The notes under the pieces were generated by a model. The model was not told where the DNA came from and did not search any database. It worked only from the letters and a program-made list of their open reading frames with translations. Below, piece by piece: positions 22,481 to 34,734 of a stretch of 64,000 nucleotides of DNA (the stretch's first letter is position 1; every line of letters starts with the position of its first letter). The position numbers and the translations under genes were made by a program. Source of the stretch: Apoda limacodes (taxonomy: Eukaryota; Arthropoda; Insecta; Lepidoptera; Limacodidae); the NCBI GenBank assembly GCA_946406115.1, contig OX291557.1, positions 7,658,501-7,722,500 on the forward strand, in the 5' to 3' direction.

Positions 22481-24095
22481 ACGTTCATAAGTCGAGTGGG
22501 CCAGACGGTATACCAGCAGTGGTGCTTAAGCAGTGTGCTCCTGAGTTATGTCCTGTACTCACGCGCCTCTTCGCGCTTTCCTACCACACTAGGCAATTTC
22601 CGTCTTCATGGAAGACTGCGAATGTGCACCCGGTGCCCAAAAAGGGCGATAGATCAGATCCATCGAATTACAGGCCTATCGCTATTACCTCTCTCCTCTC
22701 TAAGGTGATGGAGCGTGTGATCAACACACAGCTTCTAAGATACCTAGAAGTACACGATCTGGTCAGTGACCGTCAATATGGCTTTCGCCACGGTCGCTCG
22801 ACTGGTGACCTTCTAGTGTATCTCACACACCGATGGGCACTAGCCATTGAGAGTCAGGGGGAGGCATTGGCATGTAGCCTGGACATAGCGAAGGCGTTCG
22901 ATCGGGTCTGGCACCGCGGTCTTCTATCGAAGTTGCCATCTTACGGAGTGCCCGAGGGTTTGTGCAAATGGGTGGCTAGCTTTTTGTCCGGCAGACGCAT
23001 ACGAACTGTAGTTGACGGTAGTTGCTCTGATAGCATGGACATTAATGCTGGTGTCCCGCAAGGCTCTGTGCTGTCTCCTACGCTGTTTCTACTGCATATC
23101 AATGACATGTTGGACATCAACAACATACATTGCTATGCAGATGACAGTACTGGAGACGCTTTTTACACGGGTCGTGCAAACATCCCTCGTTCCGTTGTGG
23201 AGGAAAACCGCGGAGAACTTGTGTCTCAAATCGAGACCACACTGTCCCAGGTCTCTGACTGGGGACGGGTAAACTTGGTCCGATTCAACCCTACAAAGAC
23301 ACAAGTGTGCGCGTTCACCGCTAAGAAAACTCCATTCACTGTGGTCCCACAATTCCAGAACACTCCCCTCTCCATCTCCAAGAGCATTGGGATCCTTGGT
23401 GTCGACATCTCCAGCGATGTTCAGTTCCGAGATCATTTACAAGATAAGGTAAAGCTGGCGTCCAAAAAACTTGGTGTACTCAACAGAGCGAAGCAGTACT
23501 TCACGTCGGGGCAAAGGTTGTTACTTTACAAGTCGCAAGTTCGGCCCCATATGGAGTACTGCTGCCATCTCTGGGCAGGTGCACCCGGATACCAGCTTGA
23601 CCCTTTTGACTCGGTTCAACGACGGGCTGTGAGAATTGTCGACGATCCCAAACTCACTTGCGGTATCGAGCCCTTAAGTCTGAGGAGAGACTTTGCCTCA
23701 CTGTGTGTGTTCTAACGCTTGTACAATGGGTTGTGTTCTGAGGAATTGTTCGAAATGATGCCCACGGCTACTTTCTACCATCGCACCGCTCGCCATCGGC
23801 AGGGAATTCATTCTCACACTTTAGAACCTAAATGGTCGCGTACAGTGCGGTTTCAGAGAAACTTCCTCCCGCGAACGCTTAAATTGTGGAATGAGCTCCC
23901 TGCCAAGGTTTTCTGCAAGGACTACAGTATGGAGTTCTTCAAGAAAGAAGTTATTAGATTTCTGAAGGGTCGGCAACGCGCAAGTGATACCCCTGGTGTT
24001 GCAAGCGTCCATAGGCTACGGTGACCGCTTACCATCAGGCGGGCCGTAAGCTTGTTTGCCACCTTAGTGGTATAAAAAAAAATAAAAAAAAAAAA
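21210..24095 (+). mobile_element. LINE A: non-LTR retrotransposon (CR1/jockey group), 5'-truncated
   Basis: Carries an apurinic-like endonuclease, a reverse transcriptase and a short 3' UTR ending 'ttgccaccttagtggtata' plus a poly(A) run. The N-terminal endonuclease start is missing or lost, a small insertion near 22450 shifts the frame, and a nonsense codon at 23713 breaks the C-terminal part. 3'-end relatives lie at 10298-10402, 35135-35275 and 50002-50633, so the family has been repeatedly active. The exact clade is uncertain. Confidence 0.92.
22450..24024 (+). pseudogene. LINE A reverse transcriptase ORF (one nonsense codon)
   Basis: RT landmarks in order: SSGPDGIPAVVLKQ, VHPVPKKGDRSDPSNYRPIA, SDRQYGFRHGRSTGDLL, SLDIAKAFDRVWH, NAGVPQGSVLSPTLF, and the catalytic CYADDSTGDA. 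The TAA at 23713-23715 replaces the TAC (Tyr) found at the matching place in the copy at 50255, and the frame then continues through YNGLCSEELFEMMPTA to GVASVHRLR and a stop. The palm motifs are intact, so the decay is recent. Confidence 0.92.
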
Positions 24096-24198
24096 ATGTC
24101 GGTCACGAAAACCATACCCTTACTATTTGCAAAAAAAAATTAAGTTTCGTGGCAATGGGGTAAAAAATCCACAGATTACTAATTATGTACCAATCTTA

Positions 24199-24297
24199 AG
24201 TGGCGCCAAATAAGTATGTAAAAGGACCCTAGTAGTTGAGTAAAATATTGTCAAAATTATTTGCTTTGGTTCTTTTACATACTTGTTTGGCGCCACT
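24199..24297. mobile_element. 99-bp palindromic MITE or hairpin
   Basis: 'agtggcgccaaataagtatg' at 24199 is mirrored by the complement ending 'tttggcgccact' at 24297. The arms are about 28 bases with two or three mismatches and a 40-base AT loop. It lies just beyond the LINE A tail. Confidence 0.65.
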
Positions 24298-24734
24298 AAT
24301 GTTAGGTACCTAAACACAACTGACAAAACTTTGTTTTAGTAAATGGAATTACAGTTTTTGTTACAATATTATTATTTACGTACATTTATAACTTTGTTAC
24401 GTCATTGGCGTCCTTTCTTTTTGACTCAGAGTATTTTTCGACATAATTCGTAAAACTGGAAATTGAGGTAAAAATGCAATTAACTTCTAGTATAAATCTG
24501 GCCCAAGAGGATTTATCATAATAAACAGCTACTAAATATAAAATCTTTGGAAATTAATAAACCGATAAAACTAATTCGTAAAAGATTTAATCAAAAATCG
24601 ATTTGTATTCTCGGTTACTGTAAAATCTTTCAGAGAACGGTAAAAGTGAAGTTATTATAAGCCCACCATAATATAATCCTAAATTTTATATCGTAGTCAT
24701 CTTCTTTCTTTATCGTCTTTGTACCTAGTCATCA

Positions 24735-24965
24735 TAAGGGCCTGCGCAGACGAGGGACTCCTGTTCGCGGAGGACTGGAATTTTTGTAAGGAGGACCGGA
24801 GGACGGTAACAAAATGTGTAGTTAAGGCCGCTCGCATATTACGAGATTTTTTTTATTTTCTTACTGGATCTGATTCTTACTGGAAATGTATTGCACGGAT
24901 TGCCTGCGCGCGCGAGAATTTTACTATCGGTTTCTCGCTATATGCGGCCGGCCTTATACTCAAAG
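24735..24965. mobile_element. MITE-like element with 'ggccgctcgcatat' ends
   Basis: Contains 'ttaaggccgctcgcatatta' near 24823 and the partly complementary 'atatgcggccggcctta' near 24940. A second, shorter relative with 'ggccaggcgcatatgacgag' lies at 27800-27910. The open frame across it is not protein-like. Confidence 0.5.
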
Positions 24966-25109
24966 AAAAAAAAAAAAGTAAAGAAATAAGTGATGTGACT
25001 GGTTCCTCCACGCCCATGATTTGATAGACAAAAAATGGGGTAAAAATAAAACCATCGATAGTTAAATCCTTTTACCAGATAATCTGTTATATAGAGTATA
25101 ATAAAGCTA

Positions 25110-25245
25110 CAAGGTTTATTTTTTTTGTTTGAATGCGCTAATCTCTGGAACTACTAGTCGGATTTGAATTCATTTTGCATTTGAAATTCTTGAGGAAGGT
25201 AATAGGCTACTTAACATGCTATGGCTCTTAGGAGTCGAGCAAAAA
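25110..25245 (+). repeat. Dispersed repeat (uninterrupted relative of 10205-10440)
   Basis: Reads 'gcgctaatctctggaactac', 'ttcttgaggaaggtaatagg', then 'ttaggagtcgagc' and an A run. It serves as the unoccupied comparison for the LINE-split copy in ARMC8 intron 9. Confidence 0.6.
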
Positions 25246-25249
25246 AAAA

Positions 25250-27990
25250 AGCAGTTTGTTCTTGTGTTGCAAAAATTTTAATTTTTTGTATTGCGTTCCG
25301 ATCTCGATGTATAGTTTAGAATATTTTAGCTTTTTAATGGAATAGCAAGATATATTGAATCTCAAATTTATTATATTTGAGCACGTTTTTTTTTTATTGA
25401 AATAGTTTGTTGTGATGTATCGTATTTTTCTAAAATATACGGATAATATTGTTAAAACGTCCTGTTTACATTAGGTTAGGCTTATGGCATACCCTAGCAA
25501 AAGCGTGCCGTTTCGACTAGTTTACAAAGACAGATTACACTATTGAAGAATACAAAGACACAAAGTTCAACGTACGGTGGGCGCTAGCACGTTGAAAATC
25601 TTGATTTTCTCGTCGGCATAGAATTCAAATATTTATTAAGAACCATGAAATTAGCAAATTCACTCGGTCATATTAATATATACTTTATGAAATAAGAATG
25701 AAGAGAAAATCACTCTTAGTTTTCGAAACCATTTCAATTGAAGCCCAAAAACAGAGTGTCAGATTTTTTTTTTCTAACTCAAATTAGTTATTAAATAGTA
25801 GCCAAATTATTTTAATATTAGCAAATCCACTAAATTAAGGTTTGAATTATAACATTTTTTTTCTCGTCAAAGAGGACTGTAACAAAATTAATCAAATTCT
25901 TGCAAACTTACTCGTTTGGGTATGCCACCACCTTAAATGATTAAGGTATCATATTCTTTGGATGACTGACAGAACGAGTATACCTACGAATATTTAAAGA
26001 CTTATTCAGACGGTTTTATATTCCCCCAAAGTGGCGGTTCATGATTTTAGGCAAAGCTAAAAGTGAGTCAATGAAAGTGTGTAAAAAAACTAATGAAAAA
26101 AGCTAATAAATAAATTAATAAATAAAAACCGGCCAAGTGCGTGTGCAATAAAGTTAGGTTCCGTAGAATGATTTTTAGATCACACGGTTTAAAAGTCGAG
26201 AGGGTCAACTTTGGAAGCCAATAACTCGCAAAATATAAATTTTAGAGAAAAAGCATAGGTAACCTATTTCCTTTCCCGAATATAAGCTATTATCGTGCCA
26301 AATTTTATCGAAATCAATAATGTAAAACTGTCCTTCCTATATATTGAGCAAAATACCTATTTTAAAGAACTTTGGGCATGACATACACATTTGCTATATA
26401 AAATTGTAATTATTAGCCAATTTTGCCACTCTAAACGAAAATTTTGGATTTCGCCACCTGTCCTAATCAAACAACTTGGTTTCAAAATCAAACAAATTTT
26501 GAGAAGAGTTATTCTTACGAGGTAACAAACAAAAAAACTTACTGGTTAGAATTTTAGTACTATAAAATTTTAAATGTTAGAATAGGACAAAAATATTGTT
26601 TGTAAAAATAGTCTCTTCAGAACTTGTAACATAATAAGAAGGCAATTATTTTTTTCTCTTTTGTAATAGATTAAATACGATACATAATAACCAATACACT
26701 ACTTGTTTAATGTTTGACATTTCAGCCTTATACAATCATGTAATCTTTTATTAATGAACTGACTATGTTTTCATGTTAATATAAAAATATTAATAAGTAC
26801 CTAAAGTTTATTTATTTTCCTTCCTGGCATCTGAATAGGCGCTCCTATGGCACAATGTGAGTTGTAACTCTCTATCTCTTAATATCTTTATATATCTTTC
26901 TATATTTTGCCAAGACTCAATTCCTCAGGGGAAGATAAATAAAAAGATACGTGTAGTCCGTAAATACAAATTATTTATAGCTTTCTATACTATCACACTT
27001 CACAATTTTAAACAATCTGTGACTCTAAAATGCTATACACCATTGCACTTTTTCGTTTAGGAAATTGTCCATTTTGCCGTCTTTTCTTTTTTGACGACCG
27101 TGGTGTAATCTCTTCCCAGTCGAATGTATTATCGTCAATGTTGGCAAATCGGTATATCATGTAAGAAATCAGTAGTCTACTATATGCCTTCTCCATATTT
27201 TTTTCCCGATTAATGAAGTAATAAAAGAAATCAATAAGGCGAAAATGGCCGATCCGCAAAAATCAAAATCTCAGTGGTCCCTAATAAGAAAATCAGAGCT
27301 TTGGTACTTTCTGTGTGGTTTAAGGTGGAACTCAAATCCCGGAGATAAATATATAGTGAGATCAACACCTCTTATTTTCCTCTCATATGATAAAATCTAT
27401 TTCAGATTGCCTCTTTGGTTTGTTCCCACGCCGAAAATGTTTCACAAATAAAATAATTATTCTCTATCAATTTTATTTAAAATTTGTAGAGAATTTTTTC
27501 GTTTTATATATCCGTCTTTCAGAAAATCCCGAAAAGACTGACCTTCAGTTTTCAATCTGTCATTCTTTTAATAATCAGATTTAAAAATCTGTTGACGTAA
27601 ATAAGTATGGCATTCCATGCTTGTATGGATATAGAATTTTACAATAATTTTGAAGTAAGCACGCAAAAGATGATCTAAGGCACACTAAATATTACAAATT
27701 AAAATAATTCACTCGCCACACTTTGACCAAAACAGACAGATCCACCATTTCCATGGGCATACCCGCTTTGGTGTTTTGGTGTAGGGGGGAAAGGAAAGGA
27801 ATACAGTTACAAAATGTGTGGATTAGGCCAGGCGCATATGACGAGAAGTTTCCATTAGAGAAATTCTCGCGCGCGTCTGACATACATTTTGTTCTTACTC
27901 TGTGCTGGGCCTAGTACAAAATGTATTGGTCAGAGTAGCACAGTATGAGTTATAGCACTTGCGAAACTATCGTAAAAAAAATTACTTAAA
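25250..27990. other. Mostly featureless intergenic DNA
   Basis: AT-rich with an 'accggccaagt' repeat piece at 26125-26350 and a MITE relative at 27800-27910. A minus-strand frame from about 27198 down to 27008 reads MEKAYSRLLISYMIYRFANI then a lysine-rich tail; it has no recognised family and may be chance. Confidence 0.4.
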
Positions 27991-28022
27991 ATTTATAGTA
28001 AGGTTTCAGAAATATCTTTTTA

Positions 28023-28960
28023 ATACATGCCGTGTGGTGTTGAAAAGAAAAACATAGTAGTATACCACCACCGCAAATCCTCCCGTGGGAAATACTAGAT
28101 GGTGGGCAGCCCCACCATACTGAGGAAATATTTAACTTCAATCTACGATCGCCAACCCGCATGCTAAGCGTGGCGATAATTGGCACAACCCCTTGTGATC
28201 AATACAAAAAAAACATGGCCACTAGTCCCCGGCAGCCCCGCTAGTCCTGACTATGGTAGCGGTCAAGGTAACGGTGGGGCAGGGGCTGCGAAGATCAGGC
28301 TACCACAAACGATGACAACTGGCCCTGGCAACATACAATGCACGCACGTTGAGGAATGCCGAAAAGATTGTTGAGCTGAAAGAAGTAGACAAGCTACACT
28401 GTGATATAATAGGGCTATCTGAAGCCCTAAGTCCTGAAGAAGAAGTAGAGTATTGACAAAGCCATACATATCTCCCCAACTAGCTTCACTATCGTCATGT
28501 TGGACTTCAACGCAAAACTGTGCACTGGAAATTGCGATGAGCTTAAAATGGGAAAATTTGAAGCAGGGTAACGAAACCGTAGAGGTTTGCGATTGGTTGA
28601 CTTTATCGAGAAAGAAGGACTTTTAATGAATTCTTTCTTCAAAAAGGCACCTTACAGAAAATGGACCGGGATAAGTCCTGACGGTTTGACCAAAAACGAG
28701 ATTGGTATGGTAAGAGGCACGCTGAATATTTATCTTGAATTTGAAACAAGTCGTTTGATAAAGTCTACGCTCCGTTCAACGATTGCCTCCATCCATATAG
28801 AACCCCAAACATTTTCAGCTCGAACTTCAAAATAAATTTCAGTGCCTAGTAGATTGCGAAAATGTAAATGATTTAAATGACAGGCTAGTAGAGACTGTCC
28901 AAACGGTTGGAGCTAAGTTCTTAAAAGATCGCCGCAAAAATAAAACACAAAAACTATTAA
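28023..28960 (+). pseudogene. RTE-clade LINE relic (endonuclease region)
   Basis: Successive frames give NAEKIVELKEVDKLHCDIIG then LSEA, DFNAKLCTGNCDELKMGKFE, RNRRGLRLVDFIEKEGLLMN, SFFKKAPYRKWTGISPDG, VRGTLNIYLEFETSRLIKST and ENVNDLNDRLVETVQ. These are in the order found in RTE endonucleases (DFNAK, RG..L..F, NSFF.K...RKWTW.SPDG). Stops, frameshifts and at least two internal deletions are present, and no RT domain follows. The 5' GC-rich part (28023-28330) is the usual leader of such elements. Confidence 0.8.
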
Positions 28961-29199
28961 TTGTATAGTATCTATAGTACTAAGTATTAATTGTCACGCA
29001 TATGTTAATTAGTGAAATAAAGAAATGAAACAATAAGCAAATTTATAAGGCATAACTGCAGCCTTGTAAGTTGCAACATAAACAATTTTATTATATACAC
29101 GTAGATCACGCACTAATAACTATGTATAACAGCGACAATTTATTTATTATTAAGTAAAAGTTTGTTTGCCACCTTCCTGGTATAGAAAAAGAGTTTAGC

Positions 29200-29510
29200 C
29201 CATACTAATATTATACATGCGAAAGTAACTCTTAAGTGTCTGTCAGTCTGTTACCTTTTCACGCCTTAATCTCTGAACTGATTTAGATAAAATTTAGTAG
29301 GATAGTTTGAGTCCTGGGGTCTTCCCCTACATAGGATTGTTTTTTCCCGAAAAATTCAAACATACCCGCGAGAACAACTATAACCGAGCTTAAACGAACT
29401 AAAGCTACAGCTATAGCTTGCTATAGCAAATTTAATTAGTTAATTAAGTAGTTGACATAAGAATCCCACGCAGATAACCTAATTTAGGGCGAGTGGAGAG
29501 GCTGGAAAAT
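29200..29510 (+). repeat. Module A of the two-module dispersed repeat, second locus
   Basis: Same order of landmarks as 18730-18975: 'ccatactaatattatacatg', 'agtttgagtcctgggg', 'atagcttgctatagcaaatt', then 'gataacctaatttagggcga'. A short LINE A-like tail ('gtttgccaccttcctggtat') lies just before it at 29160-29185. Confidence 0.7.
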
Positions 29511-29529
29511 TAATTAATTACCAGCTATC

Positions 29530-29962
29530 TCACTTGGTTGTCTCAATCAATTACTCAATCACGCTTCAACCACTGAACGAATCGGGACGAAACTTGGCAC
29601 AGCACACATATAGGTTAGGTCATGGAATGGACATAGGCTATTTTTCATCCTGAAAAATTCAAAAGTTTCCGCGGGAATAATTATAACGTTTGTTACTCAA
29701 TCCTGCCGGAACGGAGCATCCAATTGAGCTAAAATTTGCACAGAGATAATTGAAGATACAGAGAAGGGTATAGGCTACTTTTTATCCTGAAAAATTCCAA
29801 AGTTCCCGCTGGAGTAACAATAACCGAATTCTACAAACGAACCATAACTGCAGCTATAGCTTGCCATAGCAAACTTTAGTAGGTAAATCAAGGAGCGATA
29901 GAATCCCAGGAGAATCCCAGGGCGATAACCACATTTAGGGCGGGCGGAGCCGCTGACAAAAG
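29530..29962 (+). repeat. Module B of the two-module dispersed repeat, second locus
   Basis: Follows module A as at 18990-19292 ('tcacgcttcaaccactgaac', 'cacacatataggttag', 'atagcttgccatagcaaact', 'cgataaccacatttagggcg'). An extra internal segment from about 29700 to 29800 repeats the 'ggctac/ttttatcctgaaaaattc' block, so this copy is longer. Confidence 0.65.
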
Positions 29963-30402
29963 CTAGTTTTTCATAAAACTGTTCTTTTATCAACAAAGTT
30001 GGTTCTGCAGAAATGCTTCTCAGCATCTAGTATTTTTTGTATGACCGTTTTGTGTTTGTGTTTGGCTCTCGTATCACATACATTGCCAGCGGATGTATAT
30101 AAAAAAATTATGTTAAAAATATATTTGCTTCTGTTTTTACCCTTTATTTAATAATAATAATAATAATAATAATATACTTTATTGCGCATAAAGAAAACAA
30201 AACAATTAAACAATAAAAGTAATAACAAATTGGCGGTCTTATCGCTAATGAGCGATCTCTTCCAGACAACCTTTGGGTAGAGGAGACTTTATAAAATTAT
30301 TGAGTAGAATGTGCTAACTGAAACTTTACAATATAAGTATACATTTATAGCAATAGCTAAATTTATATACATATGAATAATAAATAATACTAATACGTAC
30401 AA

Positions 30403-30433
<31 letters not shown>

Positions 30434-30520
30434 CAAATACAAAACAAAAAATAAAAATAAATACACAAACTACATACATCTTAAATAATATAGATCAATA
30501 AACAGTGTTGATGAGACAGC

Positions 30521-31519
30521 TTAAATTTTTAAGTAATGTGTGATTACGAGATTTTTAAATATTCTTAAAGTTTGTGCTTTTTTGATATCAAAGGGTAAAC
30601 TATTCCATAGCCTTATGGCTGTGACAGTGAATGAGTCATTATAGGCTTGCGAATAATGTGTTGGGGTTTTCAGCATCATGTTTGTAGTGGCGCGATGAGC
30701 TGTAGACCCTATAAAATTGAAACGCTCTTTCAAGTATAACGGAGTAGACGGATTGAACAGTACGTTGTAGAGAAGAAACAGAAAATGAGTATTCCGGCGA
30801 AGGCGAATTGGGAGCCACTTGAGTTTTAATCGAAATTCGGATATATGATCATATTTACGTAAACCAAATATGTATCTAATACATAGGTTCTGGAGTCGCT
30901 CAAGCTTATTTAATTGCTCCTCAGTAAGGTCAAGATAGCTAGCATCCGCATAATCAAGGACAGGTAGCAGTAGTGATTTAGCCAGTGCAATTTTAGTGGC
31001 AATGGGCAAGAAGTTACGCAATCTGCTAATGGATTTAGCTGTAGCAAATATTTTTCTGCTTACTTCTTTTAATTGTGGTTCCCACGAAAATGTCTGGTCT
31101 ATGATGATGCCCAAGTTTTTTACAGCCTCGCTATATGGAATGACTGTTCCATTAATACTCACTTTAGGAAGATTTTGTAAATTAATCTTAGATATCATTC
31201 TTGAAGTACCCACAATGATAAGTTGCGTTTTATTTGGATTTACGTTTAGACCGTAAGAGGTACTCCAATCCATAATGCGAGCAAGATCGTTATTTATAAT
31301 CGCAACTGCACTTCTTAGTTCACTAACTGGAGCCTGAGTATATATTTGAAGATCGTCTGCATATAGATGGTAGAGAGAAGATAAATTAGATGTTATACTA
31401 TTAATGAAAATAGCAAAGAGAAGTGGAGACAACACGCCACCTTGCGGGACACCAGCATTGGTGTAGCACCAAGTGGAGAAGGAATCATCAACCTTGATCC
31501 GCTGCCGGCGCCCACGCAA
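30521..31519 (-). pseudogene. LINE B reverse transcriptase, C-terminal ORF
   Basis: Starts in RGRRQRIKVDDSFSTWCYTN and includes NAGVPQGGVLSPLLFAIFIN, the catalytic YADDLQIY, the thumb GLNVNPNKTQLIIVG and the C-terminal FGLRKYDHISEFRLKLKWLP. No internal stop. It is separated from the upstream ORF by a one-frame shift near 31540, where VGFQSYLRGRRQR leaves the frame of LNISPTS. Confidence 0.9.
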
Positions 31520-32843
31520 GTAACTTTGAAACCCGACTGGTTGGAGATATGTTAAGAGAACTTAAAAGTGAAAGTAGTATATCAAAGTCAACAGTGTTAA
31601 AAGCGTTGCTAAAATCTAATAGTGTTAGCACTGTGACTTTTCTGTTTTCTATACCGAGCCGAATGTCATCAGAGATTTTGACAAGTGCAGTAACCGTACT
31701 ATGTCCAGGACGAAAACCAGATTGAAGGGGATTTAGTAAGTTATTTTTAGTGAGGAAATGACACAGCTGTTCATGAACAAGACGTTCAAGAACTTTAGAA
31801 AGGAATGGTAAGATGGATATGGGACGATAATCGGAATAACAGACAGGATTTGCTTTTTTCGGCAAGGGAATAATTAATGAATCTTTCCAGGAACCTGGAA
31901 ATTCGCCAGAGGCAATAGAGTGATTAAGGATATTTGTGATGATAGGAATAATAATGTCAAGGATAGGAAGGATCATGTTACGGCTAATGCAGTCACTCCC
32001 CACAGCGTTAGAAGATATAGCGATAATGCTCTTCTTAACATCACAATCAGAAAATCGACTTAGTAAAAATGGAGGAAAGTCAGGAGTTGGTTTTAAGGAA
32101 AGTGAGTTTAGCGTATTTATTTTTTTGTTGCCTTCAATAGCAACATTGGAAGAAAAGTGTTGATTAAGAAGATTGACATCAATATCATGTGAAAGGGGAA
32201 TACTATTAGTCTTACCAACTCCTAATGACTTAAGAAATTTCCAGATTTTTGCTGGATCACCGTTTTCAACGGATTTATGGATATAGCGTCGTTGTGCATC
32301 TCTACACATTCTATTGCAGCGATTTCTCAGGAGTTTATACTTAGCAAGGTTGCTTTCACAAGGGTTGGTTTTAAATTTAACTTTAGCACGATTTCTTTTA
32401 ACCATCATCTGTTTAATTTCATCGGTAAGCCACTGTGCGGGTAGATGTCTTTTTTTAATCATTCGAATTGGGGCATGGGTGTCATAAAGGTCAGTAATGA
32501 CTTTGTTAAATAATAAAATTTTCTCATCAACTGAAGATGCTTTGATAACAGCGTCCCAATTTAACTTACTAGCGTCATCGCACAGACGGTTCACATCCAT
32601 TCCACTAAAATTGCGTTGCTGAAGTATTCTTGACTTAGCTTTAGGAGGACGTAATTTGTAGGATAGATAAATCAAATCGTGGTAAGAAAAGGCATCAGCA
32701 GCGCACTGACCATGTTTGTACACATGTGTTGGGGAGGAAACTATAATTAAATCTAAAAGGGAGGGTGTACAATTAGGAAAGAAATGTGTAGCTTTAAGGG
32801 GTAATATTTGTAGGTTGCATCCCTCTACAATACTGTTGAGCAG
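31488..32843 (-). pseudogene. LINE B endonuclease tail and RT N-terminal ORF
   Basis: Reads IVEGCNLQILPLKATHFFPN and YKHGQCAADAFSYHDLIYLS (end of the endonuclease), a basic linker (MMVKRNRAKVKFK), then RT fingers and palm: IIPLPKKANPVCYSDYRPIS, LQSGFRPGHSTVTAL and LLDFSNAFNTVD. It ends by frameshift into LLAWAPAADQG. Confidence 0.9.
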
Positions 32844-32984
32844 TTTTATTTACTGAATTATTAAATAATAAAATGCACCATAATTTCTAAAATAAATAAA
32901 AAATTGCATTTTGTTATTTTCGAAAATCAAAGTAAATAGAGAGTTCGATCATAAATCTGGACCCACTGCTCGTTGTCTCGATAA

Positions 32985-33095
32985 ACTATGACAAGGAATG
33001 GTTCTCGAGTGGCGATTACGGATCGGAAGCGGCGCAGGTGGCTCAGGACTGGCTGTTGTGGAGACATATCGAAGAGGCCTACGTTTAGCAGTCTT
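32985..33095 (+). pseudogene. RTE-type LINE 3' end relic
   Basis: One frame gives SEAAQVAQDWLLWRHIEEAY then V and a stop, the same C-terminal pattern (AQD, WR, EAYV) as the relic at 262-392. It carries no other coding sequence. Confidence 0.5.
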
Positions 33096-33099
33096 ATTC

Positions 33100-34010
33100 T
33101 TCTAGCTGAGATCACGAAAGAATATATATTCATTTAAAAAAGGATTCCGCTTAGATCGGAAATTGTAAAAACAATTTGGATTATTATTAGCTATATTTAC
33201 ATTACAGCTATATTTTTACCTAACTGTGTTTTTCTTACTTAAGTCAGTCTCAAATATTCTTGTAGACATTGATCAATGTTGCCAGGTAGCTATATTGCTG
33301 TGTAAATAAAATATACGTGACAGTTTGTGAACGGGAGCGTGCCCTTGCATCCCGCTGCACAGTACATATTTCATGAGGCCGCACTTTATGCTAAGACCGG
33401 CAATTTATGCGTTTACGCGACGCAGTTGACACAAGTTACTAGAAGTTATTTCATTTTGTATGGCACTATCTTTTGCCAGCCGTTGTAAGCCCACTGTAGG
33501 GAGAAAAACTTCTCCTTAGAGAGAAGACTCAAGCCATAGTTTAGCACGCTGCTGGTCCAGTACAAATTGGCGGACGTTTTCGATCTAGTGGCCACTCAAC
33601 TGTCGGAATTTTTAAGCCCTAAGGCATTTATTTAGTGTATTATCTTAATTCTTTAAGACCCCTAACGACTGCTTAACACAGCTTCATCTGCGTAATCGTC
33701 GCCGCGGGATTCCTACGCATGTTTAGCTGGGATAAGAATGTATTTTATGTCAGTCTAAGTCATTACCTCCCTAGCTACCCTTAAAATCAGTTAACCCCGT
33801 TTTTCCCTCAGTATCATCCCATAAAAGATGATATTCCCGTGGTGACTATCGATAGGGACAAAAACTATTTTATCTTTTAACATTTATCCAAAAAAGAAAG
33901 TTGAAAATATTGGTTAGAAACCGAGGAGTTATAATTTTGATGACTCAAATACTTATTTATTTATGCGGTATAAACGAAACCCTGCACAAGTCCAACCCGC
34001 ACTTGACCGG
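33100..34010. other. Intergenic stretch, repeat debris only
   Basis: Short phrases typical of dispersed repeats ('gcccactgtaggg', 'agccatagtttagcacgctg' at 33490-33555) but no intact element and no coding frame. Confidence 0.4.
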
Positions 34011-34014
34011 GTCT

Positions 34015-34245
34015 GTTATCCATATATAAAATAGCTCTGTCTGTCTGTTACCTCTTCTCGCTTAAACCGCTGTACCGATTAAGATGAAATTTGGCTTGGG
34101 GATAATTTGAGTCCCGGGGCAGGACATAGGCTACTTGAAAACTTCAAACGAGAGTCAGATTTTTTTTTAAAATAAAGGAGTTGCCGTTAAAATCATACAC
34201 CGATAACCGAAATTAGGGCGGGTGGAACGGCTGGCAAAAGCAAGT
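34015..34245 (+). repeat. Interspersed repeat of the 'gagtcccggg' family
   Basis: Reads 'ctgtctgtctgttacctctt', 'gaaatttggcttggggataa', 'tttgagtcccggggcaggac' and 'caccgataaccgaaattagg'. Same family as 12955-13155 and 56030-56400. Confidence 0.7.
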
Positions 34246-34734
34246 ATTTCTACTTTATTGTTATAAAATTATAAATATAACATTATAAATTATATTTTAT
34301 TTTAGTAACAAAGAAATATAAACATAAATCTTGGGAACGGAAACCTAAAATAAAAACCCTTTCCGAAATTAACACAAAATTGTTATACGTTTCGACTGAA
34401 TATACAGCTGTAATGTTGGAAGTGGGGCAATGCTAAAATTTAATAACCTGCCCTGCCTGACCGCTGCGCTCTGCTGCGACCAATTTCATTAAAATTTTAT
34501 TTCACTTTGCTCCCTGATTCTACCGCAGGCGATTCGGCGACCCTGGCGAATGACGATAGACTTTTAACTTTTGAAGTAAATAAATCAAGTTCATATGAAT
34601 TTTATAAGTAGGTCGTTCTGCTTGCACGGAGTTCAATTTTAATTTTTGAAATTTTATCAAATAGGTAGTTTCGCCATAAAGTGAAGTGAAGGAAAACCTA
34701 GGGAAATGGTATTGTAATTGAAAAGTTAACTAAA

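Larger units (their letters stand above)
30151..32844 (-). mobile_element. LINE B: non-LTR retrotransposon, 5'-truncated, with target duplication
   Basis: On the minus strand it runs from the endonuclease C-terminus, through RT, to a 3' UTR ending 'gcgcaataaagtatattatt' and a (TAT)n tail. TTTATTTA at 30143-30150 and 32845-32852 flanks it as an 8-bp target-site duplication. The truncation removes most of the endonuclease. An (AT)n run at 30405-30433 lies in the 3' UTR. A sister copy is at 53467-55593, and a related tail at 44130-44260. CR1/L2-like by the YADDLQIY motif, but the clade is not certain. Confidence 0.9.

Noticed and set aside
27008..27259. Possible small gene on the minus strand (MEKAYSRLLISYMIYRFANI...)
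   Set aside because: No recognised family, no splice or poly(A) context, and surrounded by stops; kept only as a note under the intergenic entry.
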